Shown here: piece after piece, positions 20,101-28,290 of the stretch
How positions within the stretch are numbered: the first letter of the stretch is position 1
Layout: the number at the start of each line of letters is the position of its first letter
Assembly: GCA_963715045.1 (NCBI GenBank)
Contig: CAVQRC010000009.1
Location: 372,001 to 436,000, forward strand
DNA length: 64,000 nucleotides
Direction: 5' to 3'
DNA from: CAVQRC01 sp963715045
GTDB lineage: Bacteria > Planctomycetota > Planctomycetia > Pirellulales > Lacipirellulaceae
Made by a program: the position numbers and the translations under genes
Notes under the pieces: model-generated
Seen by the model: only the letters and a program-made list of their open reading frames with translations
Database searches by the model: none
What the model was told of the DNA's origin: nothing

Positions 20101-20664
20101 TCCAATACGACCCAGGTCATGTCGCTGAATCATCGCGACGAAGTCGTCGTGGGAGGGATGCTCGCCGCGATCAAGTTTTCCAATACCAAGCAACCTCGTG
20201 CCGGGAGCAATCAGACCCGATACGCGATGTGGGATCTCGAAGATCTCGACGGCATCCTGCGGTGCATCATGTGGCCTGAGCAATTTGCCGAGTTCGGCAA
20301 ACTGGTCGCGCCCGATGCGCTCGTCGCGATCCGCGGCGTTGTTGATCGTCGGCCCGGCGCAGAAGAAGTCAACTTGATCGTCAACGAGTTGATGCCCTTG
20401 GAGGATCTTCCCGCGCGCTACACCAGCGGAGTTGCGATCCGTGTCGACGAGCAGAAACATGGAATTGACGGACTGCGACAACTGCGGGAGATCGTCAGAG
20501 GGTACCCTGGCGTGAAGCGCCTGCGAATCCGACTCGACCTCGCCGACGGGGGGGCCGTCCAGCTCAACTGCCCGCACGCCAGGATCGACGTGCATCCCGA
20601 AATGAAACGGCGGGTCGAGGAGTTGCTGGGGCCAGGGAATTTCGGGCTCGTCGCGTCGTCCTGA
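17140..20664 (+). CDS. dnaE: DNA polymerase III subunit alpha
   Basis: The catalytic alpha subunit of the replicative polymerase, 1174 residues. The N-terminal PHP domain keeps metal-ligand motifs (HLHCHSH at about 10-16, LTDHGN, TSDAHY), so it may retain nuclease or structural metal function. The polymerase aspartates are in PDIDIDF (about 414-420) and LKMDFLGLRN (about 566-575). Helix-hairpin-helix and an OB fold (VVVGGMLAAIKF region) follow near the C-terminus. The ATG at 17140 is preceded by AGAGGG and is preferred over the one at 17113. Unlike several other conserved genes here, this long frame is unbroken. The opposite strand shows a long non-genuine open frame. Confidence 0.97.
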   Translation: MSNSDRPFVHLHCHSHYSLLDGASPIQRLVERAKELGMNSLALTDHGNLYGAVQFYQACRKHEINPILGYEAYVAPGSRFDKSGGSAKESSYHLTLLAQNRIGFQNLIRLASHAFLEGFYHKPRIDRELLQHYNEGLICLSGCVSGEFSRALLSGQGGAEAEFERAREVAGWFANVFGNRYFIEIQNNGLEIQQLAMQGAIEVADRVGLPLVATSDAHYVNQEDAEAQDVLLCINTGKYRTDTNRMKMEGDQFYLRSPAAMYEAFAEHEQAVARSQEIANSIEIDLELGKRHFPSFEPPEKRTSAEYLRELCLAGLRDRYADVPKRWDGEELSQEVLERLDRELDVIHRLGFDDYFLIVWDFVRFAVEQEIPCTARGSGVGAIVCYALYLSHVCPLEYDLLFERFLDESRREAPDIDIDFCKERRGEVIQYVKDKYGEANVAQIGTFGTLAARAAIRDVGRTLGMPLFRVDQIVAMVPDQLGISLAQAVEQSDELATACEADADVAELIDLAMKIEGLARNVGTHAAAVVIANRPLQEYVPLQHVKGKSEVITQWAMNDVEAAGLLKMDFLGLRNLTILAKSIELIRQMTGEDVDPYRFPLDDQATFDLLCRGETKGIFQLESGGIRDLLQRMKPDSFRDVIATAALYRPGPLEGGMVDQYIEVKHGRQEAEYPHPMMEEVLAETHGVMVYQEQVMRILNRLGGIPLSDAYTCIKAISKKKLPMIAKFREEFLAGAKRQGLPKPEAESLFGMIEKFAGYGFNKSHSTAYALIAYMTAYLKAHHPVAFMAALLSGDIPGRNFKSKDSLVEHLEDCRRMGIEIVPPDVNRSGADFIVAEGKIIFGLCAVKSCGRGAAEAIVAAREAGAFRDLYDFCERVDPQAVNRSTVETLVKAGALDTLGGHRGQLLAALDRAIQSAAAVAADRRSGQRGLFDDAEDDPGGNVPVDLPETPPLDEKRQLTMEREVLGFYLSSHPLEEHAAILRTFCTSNTTQVMSLNHRDEVVVGGMLAAIKFSNTKQPRAGSNQTRYAMWDLEDLDGILRCIMWPEQFAEFGKLVAPDALVAIRGVVDRRPGAEEVNLIVNELMPLEDLPARYTSGVAIRVDEQKHGIDGLRQLREIVRGYPGVKRLRIRLDLADGGAVQLNCPHARIDVHPEMKRRVEELLGPGNFGLVASS

Positions 20665-20714
20665 GGTTGGCGAGCGACGAACGGGCTGCGGCTGCCGCTC
20701 GCCGCGCCTCGGAG

Positions 20715-20736
20715 CACGGCCAGTTCGGCCGTGTTT
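20715..20736 (+). terminator. hairpin terminator after dnaE
   Basis: CACGGCC and GGCCGTG form a perfect seven-base stem with loop AGTTC, followed by TTT. A second perfect stem, GGCGAGCG/CGCTCGCC, lies just upstream (20669-20703). Together they should separate dnaE from the sugar dehydrogenase gene that starts 35 bases later. Confidence 0.55.
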
Positions 20737-20756
20737 CCGACCCCGCGGATTTGCTT

Positions 20757-20762
20757 TAGAAT
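20757..20762 (+). promoter_or_regulatory. candidate -10 box (TAGAAT) for a near-leaderless transcript
   Basis: TAGAAT ends eight bases before the ATG at 20771. A weak TTTCCG at 20734-20739 gives 17-base spacing. Transcription would begin at or next to the start codon, and no Shine-Dalgarno sequence is present between. Confidence 0.35.
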
Positions 20763-20770
20763 CACGGCCC

Positions 20771-22090
20771 ATGAAAGATACGCTCCTCAAGAAGATCCAG
20801 GATCATTCCGCAATCGTGGGGGTTGTCGGATTGGGGTACGTCGGACTGCCGCTGGTCCGCGCGTTCGTGGCCGCCGGACACCCGACACTAGGGTTCGACG
20901 TCGACCAGTCGAAGGTGGATCAGCTGCGTGCAGGCCGCAGCTACGTCGGACATATCCCCAGCGAGTGGATCGCCCATTGCCAGGCCGAGGGGCGGTTCGA
21001 GCCGACCGCAGCCATGGCTCGCCTTGCGGAGCCCGATGCCATTCTGATCTGCGTGCCGACGCCGTTGAGCGACAGCCGCGATCCGGATCTCAGTTACGTC
21101 GAGTCGACCACGGCCCAAATCGCCCAGGCCTTGCGGCCCGGCCAACTGGTGGTGCTGGAGAGCACCACTTACCCCAGCACGACTCGAGATGTCGTGCTGC
21201 CGTTGCTAAAACAGAGCGGCTTGACGCCGGGCGAAGATTTTTTTCTCGCTTACAGCCCCGAGCGGGAGGATCCGGGCAATCCCGACTTCTCCGCCGATAC
21301 GATTCCCAAAGTCGTGGGCGGTATCGAACCCCACAGCCTGGAGCTGGCATCGGCCCTGTACGCGAACGTCGTCCCCGAGGTCGTTCCGGTCTCCTCCTGT
21401 GAAGTGGCGGAAGCGTGCAAGATCCTCGAAAACACCTACCGCGCCGTCAACATCGCCCTGGTCAACGAGTTGAAGTTGATTCTCAGCCGGATGGGCGTCG
21501 ACGTCTGGGAGGTCATCGAGGCGGCCAAGACCAAGCCGTTCGGATTTCAAGCCTTCTATCCCGGCCCCGGTCTCGGTGGTCATTGCATTCCCATCGATCC
21601 GTTCTACCTCAGTTGGATCGCCCGCAAATACGATCAGACGACGCAGTTGATTGAACTGGCCGGACGCATCAACACGAGCATGCCCGAAATCGTCGTCGAG
21701 AGGGTGGTCGAAGCGTTGAACGAACATGCCAAGCCCGTACGCGGCAGCCGGATCTCCATCCTCGGGGTCGCCTACAAGCCGAATGTCGATGATCCGCGAG
21801 AAAGCCCCGCCTTTGAACTCATGAAACGACTGGCAGACCGCGGTGCGGTCATCTCGTACAACGATCCGCACGTGCCGACCCTGCCGAAAATGAGCAAGTA
21901 CACGCTGCCCGAGTTGCATTCGGAACCGCTCACCGAGCTGTATCTAAAGCAACAGGACTGCGTCCTGATCTCAACCGATCACCAGGCCTACGACTTCCAG
22001 TTCGTTGTCCAACACGCACCGCTGGTGGTCGATACGAGAAACGCCACGCGGGATGTGGCCCTCGGACGAGAAAAGATTCGGAAGGCCTGA
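20771..22090 (+). CDS. nucleotide sugar dehydrogenase (UDP-N-acetylglucosamine 6-dehydrogenase type)
   Basis: A 439-residue NAD-dependent UDP-sugar dehydrogenase. The Rossmann motif GVVGLGYVG is at residues 17-25, and the catalytic cysteine is C272 in GLGGHCIPIDP, the form typical of WbpA/WecC enzymes that oxidise UDP-GlcNAc or UDP-ManNAc to the uronic acid. The central helix and the C-terminal UDP-binding domain (GVAYKPNVDD.RESPA) are intact. It supplies an acidic amino sugar for surface polysaccharide. It is followed after 56 bases by the UDP-xylose synthase gene on the same strand. A second, UDP-glucose-type dehydrogenase with GGSCFPKD lies at 53.2 kb, so the two paralogues are separated by type. 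Confidence 0.93.
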   Translation: MKDTLLKKIQDHSAIVGVVGLGYVGLPLVRAFVAAGHPTLGFDVDQSKVDQLRAGRSYVGHIPSEWIAHCQAEGRFEPTAAMARLAEPDAILICVPTPLSDSRDPDLSYVESTTAQIAQALRPGQLVVLESTTYPSTTRDVVLPLLKQSGLTPGEDFFLAYSPEREDPGNPDFSADTIPKVVGGIEPHSLELASALYANVVPEVVPVSSCEVAEACKILENTYRAVNIALVNELKLILSRMGVDVWEVIEAAKTKPFGFQAFYPGPGLGGHCIPIDPFYLSWIARKYDQTTQLIELAGRINTSMPEIVVERVVEALNEHAKPVRGSRISILGVAYKPNVDDPRESPAFELMKRLADRGAVISYNDPHVPTLPKMSKYTLPELHSEPLTELYLKQQDCVLISTDHQAYDFQFVVQHAPLVVDTRNATRDVALGREKIRKA

Positions 22091-22146
22091 GACGCGTTCG
22101 GTAACAGGTCGCCTCGCCCCACCTCACTTCAGCAGGACCGTTGTCG

Positions 22147-23121
22147 ATGCCTGGAATAAAGCGGATTTTGATCACCGGGGGAGCCGGTTTTCTCGGATCG
22201 CACTTGTCGGAACGACTTGTCGCCGAGGGACATGACGTGATCTGCCTCGACAACTTCTTCACGAGCCAGAAGACGAATGTGGTCCATTTGCTTCCGCACA
22301 GCAATTTCGAGCTGATCCGCCACGATATTACCCAGCCGATTTTCCTGGAAGTCGATGAGATCTATAACCTCGCCTGTCCGGCCGCACCTGGGCACTATCA
22401 ATACAATCCGATCAAGACGATGAAAACGTCGATCCTGGGGATGGTGAACACTCTCGGAATCGCGAAACGCTGTCACGCGAAGCTGTTGCAGGCTTCGACC
22501 AGTGAAGTCTACGGCGACCCGGAGGTTCACCCGCAGCCGGAATCCTACCGCGGCGCGGTGAATCCGATCGGCCCGCGGGCATGTTACGACGAAGGCAAAC
22601 GAGCAGCCGAGACGCTCGTGATGGACTACCACCGTGTCAACGACGTTAACGTGCGACTGGTGCGGATCTTCAATACGTACGGTCCGCGGATGCACCCTTT
22701 CGACGGCCGCGTGGTCTCCAATTTCATTCGCCAGGCCCTTTCGGGTGAGGACATGACGCTGTTTGGTGATGGTAGCCAGACGCGGTCGTTCTGTTATCGC
22801 GAAGACCTGATTGAAGGCATGATCCGCATGATGAATGGGCCGGATGACTTCGTTGGTCCGGTCAATCTGGGCAATCCTCGCGAATTCACGATTTCGGAGT
22901 TGGCCCACCTCGTGATCGAACTGACTGGTTCGAAGTCGAAGTTGGTCTACCGGAATCTGCCCGCAGACGATCCCACCCAGCGGCAACCGGATATCTCGCT
23001 CGCCCGCGAAAAGTTGGGGTGGGAACCGAAGATCGAACTTCGCGAAGGAATCGCGAAAACGATCGACTGGTTTCGCTCGATTCGTCTGCACGACTATCGT
23101 GCGCCTACGCCCAACTACTAG
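22147..23121 (+). CDS. UDP-glucuronate decarboxylase (UDP-xylose synthase), extended SDR
   Basis: A 324-residue NAD-dependent epimerase/dehydratase family enzyme. The Rossmann loop GGAGFLGS is at residues 11-18, STSEVYGDP holds the catalytic Ser, and the Tyr/Lys pair is Y147 and K151 in YDEGK. The run of motifs (NLACPAAPGHYQ, EVHPQPESYRG, NPIGPRACYDEGKR) matches UDP-xylose synthases more closely than dTDP-glucose dehydratases. It converts UDP-glucuronate, made by the Ugd at 53.2 kb, to UDP-xylose for polysaccharide or glycoprotein synthesis. The ATG at 22147 is used, and a TTG six bases earlier is also in frame. Probably co-transcribed with the upstream dehydrogenase. Confidence 0.93.
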   Translation: MPGIKRILITGGAGFLGSHLSERLVAEGHDVICLDNFFTSQKTNVVHLLPHSNFELIRHDITQPIFLEVDEIYNLACPAAPGHYQYNPIKTMKTSILGMVNTLGIAKRCHAKLLQASTSEVYGDPEVHPQPESYRGAVNPIGPRACYDEGKRAAETLVMDYHRVNDVNVRLVRIFNTYGPRMHPFDGRVVSNFIRQALSGEDMTLFGDGSQTRSFCYREDLIEGMIRMMNGPDDFVGPVNLGNPREFTISELAHLVIELTGSKSKLVYRNLPADDPTQRQPDISLAREKLGWEPKIELREGIAKTIDWFRSIRLHDYRAPTPNY

Positions 23122-23208
23122 CCGGCCCGACTATGACTGGCCCGACTACTGGCCGAGACTCGGCCAGCGGGAGCAAGTGACGAGGGCGTTGCCCGGCAGC
23201 AGTGCCTG

Positions 23209-23409
23209 CTACGGACCTTTCACGGCACCCAGTCCGCCGTAGTCGCCGATCTCAAGGAAGAGAAACAGACAGCCGAGCATCAGCGCGATCAGCGCGATCA
23301 CCAACAGCACCGTGTAGATGGAACTCTTGGGTTTCTGGACGATCACGCCGCCCATGCTAGGTTGATCGAAGCTTGGTTGCGACACGGTCACCTGCCTGAA
23401 TGTTGCCAA
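23209..23409 (-). CDS. small single-span membrane protein
   Basis: A 66-residue protein with a polar N-terminus and one strong membrane helix (about residues 31-53, IYTVLLVIALIALMLGCLFL), then a short Gly-rich tail. The first 18 codons overlap the end of the coiled-coil gene upstream in another frame, which suggests translational coupling and a shared role at the membrane. I do not recognise a family. Expression is supported by position and by the membrane helix only. Confidence 0.6.
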   Translation of the reverse strand: MATFRQVTVSQPSFDQPSMGGVIVQKPKSSIYTVLLVIALIALMLGCLFLFLEIGDYGGLGAVKGP

Positions 23410-24193
23410 AGTTGAGAAATGTGATGCGGCCGACCGCTCGATCTGGATTGGTCGACTCGATCACCGCCTTGCCCAGAAAACGCTTGCCGCGATAGATCAC
23501 CACTTCGTGATTCCGCTTCAAGCCGTCATCCGAGCCGATACTCACTTCGATTAACTGTTGATTATTGCGGCGATTGATGGCGAGGACCTGACCTTCGACT
23601 CGAGGTACGATCTCCAGCGGCAGGCTATCCGGGTTCGCTCCCATCGAGCGGAGCAAGTCGCGATAGTTGCCGACCTGGCCGAGTAACTGGTCCTGCCGCT
23701 CCTTGAGATTTCTCAGGTTGGTCACTGCCTGCTGGACTTCGAGCGTCTTGTTTTTGGCAATCTGCCAGTAGTTGTCTCGTTCGGTCTGTTCGGACTGAAT
23801 CTCGCCGCTGAGTTGCTGCATCTCCGCCAGTAGTTTCTCGTTATCCTGCTCGGCGGAACTCATGGCGGCGACCGCTTCGCGTGCCGTTTGTCGCAGTGTG
23901 GCGAGCTCGTTGAGGTACTCCTCGTTGAGTTTCTTGACGATGCCCAATTCACCCTCGGCCTTGGCCAGTTCGCTGGCTCGGGCCTCGGCGGCGGCCTGAA
24001 GTCTCCGTTCGATCCGGGCGTGACGCTCGATCAGGCCTTCATTCTCGGCCTTGACGGTTTGCCGCTGCTGCTCAGCCGCTTCGTATTTCGTCTTCCAGTT
24101 GGTGTGCGTCGAATAGACGGCCATCGAGAGCGCCATGAACAACAGGCTCAGGACCAGAATCAGGATGACGCAAATCTTGCCCAGAAGATTCAT
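23357..24193 (-). CDS. membrane-anchored coiled-coil protein (MreC-like arrangement)
   Basis: A 278-residue envelope protein. An N-terminal membrane anchor (about residues 4-27) is followed by a long coiled coil (about 33-180, rich in Glu, Gln, Lys and Leu) and a compact C-terminal beta domain with VEGQVLAINRRNNQQLIEVS, GSDDGLKRNHEVVIYRG and GRITFLN. That order resembles MreC, whose C-terminal domain also has the Gly-rich hairpin after 'gl.kG', but the similarity is in layout and I cannot confirm homology. The ATG is preceded by AGAGGAA. A perfect hairpin (24217-24235) sits in its leader. It overlaps the small membrane gene by 53 bases. Confidence 0.75.
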   Translation of the reverse strand: MNLLGKICVILILVLSLLFMALSMAVYSTHTNWKTKYEAAEQQRQTVKAENEGLIERHARIERRLQAAAEARASELAKAEGELGIVKKLNEEYLNELATLRQTAREAVAAMSSAEQDNEKLLAEMQQLSGEIQSEQTERDNYWQIAKNKTLEVQQAVTNLRNLKERQDQLLGQVGNYRDLLRSMGANPDSLPLEIVPRVEGQVLAINRRNNQQLIEVSIGSDDGLKRNHEVVIYRGKRFLGKAVIESTNPDRAVGRITFLNFGNIQAGDRVATKLRST

Positions 24194-24532
24194 ACGAGCA
24201 AATTCCTCTTCTCTAATTCAGGCATTTCGCCTGAAACCAATGAACCCTCCATGATCTCTACGCAATTCCAACCCGAGTGGTTGGGGTTGGGAATCCCTGC
24301 CAACGCCGTGAAAATTACCGCAAGTTTTTTAGTTACCCCAGGTTAACGATTCAAGATGGAGCCAGTATACGCAGCCATTTCTGCGCGTGTCAAACTTCGA
24401 GCCTTAGAAGTCGTTGTCTCGGTTGGGCTTACGACGAATGTCCGGATCCCGCGAGCCCTTCTGGCGACCCAAGCTGCCAAAAAGACGTGGAAACCGGGGC
24501 GGTGATCCACCATCGGGCCGTGACAGGGGCAC
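24194..24532. other. leader/intergenic stretch with an inverted repeat
   Basis: 339 bases between two minus-strand genes. It contains a perfect seven-base stem, TTCAGGC-ATTTC-GCCTGAA (24217-24235), 24 bases upstream of the coiled-coil gene start. An AT-rich segment (about 24305-24350) is a likely promoter area. No gene is visible. Confidence 0.5.
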
Positions 24533-25249
24533 TCATTGAGGCACGATCTCCAGCAATTCAACTTCGAACACGAGGACCTGGTTGGGCCCGATGGGGCCGC
24601 CGGGCGTGCCACGTTCTCCATAGGCCAGCTCGCTGGGGATGAAGAGCCTCCACTTACTTCCCGTCGGCATGCGTTGCAACGCTTCAGTCCAGCCGGCAAT
24701 GACCTGGTTGACGCCGAATACGGCCGGTTCACCGCGGGCGTAGGAGCTGTCGAAGACCGTTCCATCGAGGAGATTGCCCTGGTAGTGGACTTTCACCCGG
24801 TCGGTCGCTGCCGGTGCAGGCCCCTTGCCAGCTTCCAGGACCTGGTACTGCAAGCCGCTTTCGGTCACCTGGATTCCGGGCTGAGTCTGGTTCCGCTTGA
24901 GGAATTCCCGCCCCGCTTTCTGCGCCATGATAGAACTGAATCGTTCGACGACGGCCGCTGCGATTTCTTCGGACAGGGCGGCTTCCTTACCGAGCAGTCC
25001 GTCGACCAGGCCCCGCGCCGTCGCCGAGACATCGACCGGTGCCGCCTGCGAACTCAGCGATCGGCCGAAGTCGTAACCGATTGCGTAACCGGCCTTCTGC
25101 TCGAACGACTTCAATTCGGTCGGCGGCGCCAGAGCTTCGGCCTGGCCAGCCGCCGCCGGGTTGGCCTGCTGGCCAAGAACACTCTCCAGGCCGTGAGGGG
25201 ATAGAGTCATAAGGAAGAAGGCGGACGCGGCGCTGAGCATAACTCGCAT
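24533..25249 (-). CDS. exported FKBP-type peptidyl-prolyl isomerase
   Basis: A 238-residue folding catalyst of the Mip/FkpA/FklB group. A signal peptide (about 1-26) is followed by the helical dimerisation domain (KAGYAIGYDFGRSL to about 125) and the FKBP domain (about 130-237): VTESGLQYQVLEAG, VKVHYQGNLLDGTVFDSSY, VIAGWTEALQRMPTGSKW and IPSELAYGERG carry the usual active-site aromatics and Asp. It should assist folding of exported proteins in the periplasm. The ATG is preceded by AGGAA. It is divergent from the sulfate adenylyltransferase gene across about 540 non-coding bases. Confidence 0.94.
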   Translation of the reverse strand: MRVMLSAASAFFLMTLSPHGLESVLGQQANPAAAGQAEALAPPTELKSFEQKAGYAIGYDFGRSLSSQAAPVDVSATARGLVDGLLGKEAALSEEIAAAVVERFSSIMAQKAGREFLKRNQTQPGIQVTESGLQYQVLEAGKGPAPAATDRVKVHYQGNLLDGTVFDSSYARGEPAVFGVNQVIAGWTEALQRMPTGSKWRLFIPSELAYGERGTPGGPIGPNQVLVFEVELLEIVPQ

Positions 25250-25793
25250 CGTGGAATTCCTGATGGATCGGGTGGTAAAGGCGAAGCCCGCAACCGCGGC
25301 CGCGCAGCACGCAGCTTACGTGGCGGACATCCGATTCGGCAACCGCGGTCTGCCAGGTTCGGGCGGCCGATCAGGGCTTGGGTCCCCAGCTTTGCGGGGG
25401 CCCGCTCGGATCGCTCGTCGGTCGCCCGCTGCAAAGTCTCGCCAAGACAATCGACTCAGCCCGCACAATTCATCAGCCTCGATGGCCTGTTCGCGAAGGG
25501 GTTCTCGTCCAAGCTCCAAGCCCGACGATTTCGGCGGTCGGAATGCGTTTCAGAACCTCCTTCGGCCCCACCGCTCGCGGCGGAACGCCTCAATTGCGAC
25601 CCGCATCCCGCTGCGGTATCATGGCGGCCCATTTCAACGATTTCTCAGCCGCCACCAGTGCGGTCCGCCCGACCCCGGCGCCCCGGCTACTTGCAGAGCC
25701 GGGCCACGATCACCGCGTTGCAACGTGCCACGCGCCCCTCCCAGACCGGGCCGGACGTCGAGTTGGTAATTGTTTACTTTAGTGGAGTTCTTC
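25250..25793. other. divergent intergenic region (FKBP / sat), no gene seen
   Basis: 544 bases between the FKBP and sat starts. It must hold both promoters. Frames crossing it are Arg/Pro-rich and lack ribosome sites. I find no clear -35/-10 pair or repeat. Confidence 0.45.
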
Positions 25794-26969
25794 ATGCCGC
25801 ACGGCCACCTGATCTCGCCCCATGGCGGGACGTTAGTCGATCGAATCTCCAGCAACGCCCAGCAACTCCAGGCCGAGGCCGCGTCGCTACCCACGATCGA
25901 ACTCTCCGCCAAACAGGCGTGCGATCTGGAAATGATCGCGATCGGGGCGTTCAGCCCGCTCAAGGGCTTCGTTGGCGAGGCCGACTTTCGCCGCATCTGC
26001 ACCGAGTCGCGACTGGCCGATGGCACGGTGTGGCCGATCCCGATCACCTTGGCGGTCGATGACAAGACCAAGGGCCGACTCGAGGTCGGCGGCCGGGCCG
26101 CCCTGAAGCATCCGGATGGGACGCTGCTGGCCGTGATCGATGTCGAGGAGGTCTATGCCCACGACAAGAAACTCGAAGTGCCGAACGTCTTTCGCACCGA
26201 AGACGCGGCACATCCGGGTGTGGAAGCGGTTCAGAATGAGGGCGACTGGCTCGTAGGAGGACCGGTGGAGGTGATCACGGTCACACCGGCCAAAGAACCG
26301 GGCGAGCAGTTCACGGAGTTCCGCCTCCCCCCGGCGAAGACGCGTGCGGCATTTGCAGAACGCGGCTGGAATACCGTGGTCGCATTTCAGACGCGGAACC
26401 CGATCCATCGGGCCCATGAGTATCTGACCAAGTGCGCGCTGGAGATCTGCGATGGGTTGCTGATTCACCCCCTCGTCGGCGAGACGAAACCGGGGGACAT
26501 CCCGGCCGAGGTCCGCATGAAGTGCTACCAGGTTTTGATCCAGAACTACTATGTTCCCGAGCGCACGCTGCTCAGCGTGATGCCGGCGGCGATGCGGTAC
26601 GCGGGGCCCCGCGAGGCGATTCTCCATGCTCTGGTGCGGAAGAACTACGGGTGCAGTCACTTCATCGTCGGACGCGATCACGCGGGCGTGGGCGACTATT
26701 ACGGAACCTACGAGGCGCAGGAGATCTTCGACGATTTCGCTCCCGAAGAAATCGGATTGACGCCGCTGAAGTTTGAACATGCGGCCTACAGCAAGCGGGC
26801 CCAGGGGATGGTGAGTGCGAAGACCTTCCCCAAGCTGGAAGGCGATCAAGTGTTTCTGTCGGGGACGAAAGTCCGCGAATTACTGACTCATGGCGAACGT
26901 CCGCCAGCCGAATTTACCCGCCCCGAAGTCGCCGACGTCCTCATCGAGTGGGCGACTTCTTCCGAGTGA
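25794..26969 (+). CDS. sat: sulfate adenylyltransferase (ATP sulfurylase)
   Basis: Single-subunit ATP sulfurylase of 391 residues, making adenosine 5'-phosphosulfate (APS) from sulfate and ATP. Motifs include the N-terminal MIAIGAFSPLKGF, the sulfate/ATP loop QTRNPIHRAHEYL, the RYAGPREAILHALVRKNYGC segment (kept to its core here) and GRDHAGVGDYY. The ATG at 25794 has GGAG eight bases upstream, while the frame opens at a TTG at 25770. First step of the sulfate cluster, 130 bases before cysC on the same strand, with cysH and an Rrf2 regulator just beyond on the other strand. Confidence 0.96.
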   Translation: MPHGHLISPHGGTLVDRISSNAQQLQAEAASLPTIELSAKQACDLEMIAIGAFSPLKGFVGEADFRRICTESRLADGTVWPIPITLAVDDKTKGRLEVGGRAALKHPDGTLLAVIDVEEVYAHDKKLEVPNVFRTEDAAHPGVEAVQNEGDWLVGGPVEVITVTPAKEPGEQFTEFRLPPAKTRAAFAERGWNTVVAFQTRNPIHRAHEYLTKCALEICDGLLIHPLVGETKPGDIPAEVRMKCYQVLIQNYYVPERTLLSVMPAAMRYAGPREAILHALVRKNYGCSHFIVGRDHAGVGDYYGTYEAQEIFDDFAPEEIGLTPLKFEHAAYSKRAQGMVSAKTFPKLEGDQVFLSGTKVRELLTHGERPPAEFTRPEVADVLIEWATSSE

Positions 26970-27098
26970 TCGCGGACTCGCTTCGCGTCGGCCTGCGTCG
27001 TCTTTCGTGGTGAGCGATCCCCGGGAGCGACGGGTGTCTGCAGGCACAGCCGACACTTGGATATTTCCGCACCCATTCATCAACCCCCAAGGCGAGAC

Positions 27099-27716
27099 AT
27101 GGCTCAACAGAAAGCGACCAACATTACCTGGCACGAGGGACACGTCACCCGCGAAGATCGCCACCGCGGTCTGGGCCAGAAGGGCGTCACCGTCTGGATG
27201 ACCGGACTGAGTGGCAGTGGCAAGAGCACGATCGCGGTCGCCCTCGAGCAGGTGTTGCTGCAACGCGGCCGGCATGCCTATTGCCTCGACGGCGACAACG
27301 TACGTCACGGTCTGAATAAGAATCTTGGTTTCAGTGCCGAAGATCGGGCAGAGAACATTCGCCGGATCGGAGAGGTCACGAAGCTTTTCGCAGATGCGGG
27401 CATGATCAGCATCACGAGCTTCATTTCTCCCTATGCGGCCGATCGCGATGCGGCCCGCAAGCTGCACGAAGAGGCCGGCTTGCCGTTTCTCGAAGTCTAC
27501 ATCGATGCTCCCCTGGAAGTGGCGGAGGAACGCGACCCCAAGGGGTTGTACAAGAAGGCTCGGGCCGGCGAGATCAAGGGCTTCACCGGAATCGACGATC
27601 CCTACGAGGCACCCGTCAAGCCGGAACTTCACCTGCGGACCGATCAGAACTCCGTTGAGGAATCGGTGCTCAAGTTGCTCGAGCTGTTCGAACGGGAAGG
27701 CATTATCGAAGAGTAG
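27099..27716 (+). CDS. cysC: adenylylsulfate kinase
   Basis: APS kinase of 205 residues, phosphorylating APS to PAPS. The P-loop GLSGSGKS follows TVWMT, and the DGDNVRHGLN, FISPYAADRDAAR and DPKGLYKKAR segments are characteristic. The ATG at 27099 (MAQQKATNITWHEGHV) is preferred to the start at 27057. Because the reductase encoded nearby has the APS-type cysteine set, PAPS from this enzyme may serve mainly sulfotransferases, for instance to sulfate polysaccharides, rather than reduction. It follows sat in the same direction and converges on the rrf2 gene with a 16-base gap. Confidence 0.95.
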   Translation: MAQQKATNITWHEGHVTREDRHRGLGQKGVTVWMTGLSGSGKSTIAVALEQVLLQRGRHAYCLDGDNVRHGLNKNLGFSAEDRAENIRRIGEVTKLFADAGMISITSFISPYAADRDAARKLHEEAGLPFLEVYIDAPLEVAEERDPKGLYKKARAGEIKGFTGIDDPYEAPVKPELHLRTDQNSVEESVLKLLELFEREGIIEE

Positions 27717-27732
27717 GGCATAGGGCTCAGCC

Positions 27733-28155
27733 CTAGATGTAGTACATGCCCTCTGGCATGGCACTGCCGCGGCCGGCGAGTTCGCCGAGAGAGATCGAGG
27801 CGAAGCACTCCCCTGCGGCACGTGTGGCTTGTTCGAAGATTTCCAACAAGGGGGCCGCGAAGGGCGACTCGGGCGAATTACTGGTCGGTGCTGCTGGGCC
27901 CTCTACGACGTCGATGACTTCGGCGAGCCGGATCTCATCGGGGTGCCGGCAAAGGCGATAGCCGCCACCGGCGCCGCGGGTGCTGGCCACCAGTCCAGCG
28001 TTCTTGAGCTGCAGTAAGATCTGCACCAGAAACTGCGTGGGAATGCCGTGACGTTCAGCGATCGTCGCGATTCGCGTCGGACCCCCCAAGGGGTGCCGGG
28101 AAGCCAATTCGAGGGCCGCCAGGCATGCGTATTCCGTCTTAGCCGAGAGCTTCAT
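27733..28155 (-). CDS. Rrf2 family transcriptional regulator
   Basis: A 140-residue winged-helix regulator. MKLSAKTEYACLAALELA begins the DNA-binding domain, and the recognition region IPTQFLVQILLQLKNAGLV and the wing TRGAGGGYRL are typical of Rrf2. The IscR/NsrR three-cysteine Fe-S cluster is not present, as the C-terminal half has a single Cys (near 117, AGECFASIS). That is like CymR, the regulator of cysteine metabolism. The position between cysC and cysH suggests control of sulfur assimilation. It lies 135 bases after cysH on the same strand and may be co-transcribed with it, giving feedback. Confidence 0.88.
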   Translation of the reverse strand: MKLSAKTEYACLAALELASRHPLGGPTRIATIAERHGIPTQFLVQILLQLKNAGLVASTRGAGGGYRLCRHPDEIRLAEVIDVVEGPAAPTSNSPESPFAAPLLEIFEQATRAAGECFASISLGELAGRGSAMPEGMYYI

Positions 28156-28290
28156 GGCGGTTTCCGATTCGATCGGCGAAGTACTGCCCGTCCGCGATGC
28201 CTGCTGAAAGCCTGAGAACCGAGCCGCGAACTCTGCGGAGTCCTGCCCAAGCCGGCCGAATGCGGTGGCGGAAGCGTCTTCGGAACGGCT

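Noticed and set aside
16948..20790. A 1280-residue open frame on the strand opposite dnaE
   Set aside because: It is the mirror of a GC-rich coding region with strong third-position bias. It has His/Arg/Gln-rich sequence with no domain, whereas dnaE on the other strand is complete and conserved.
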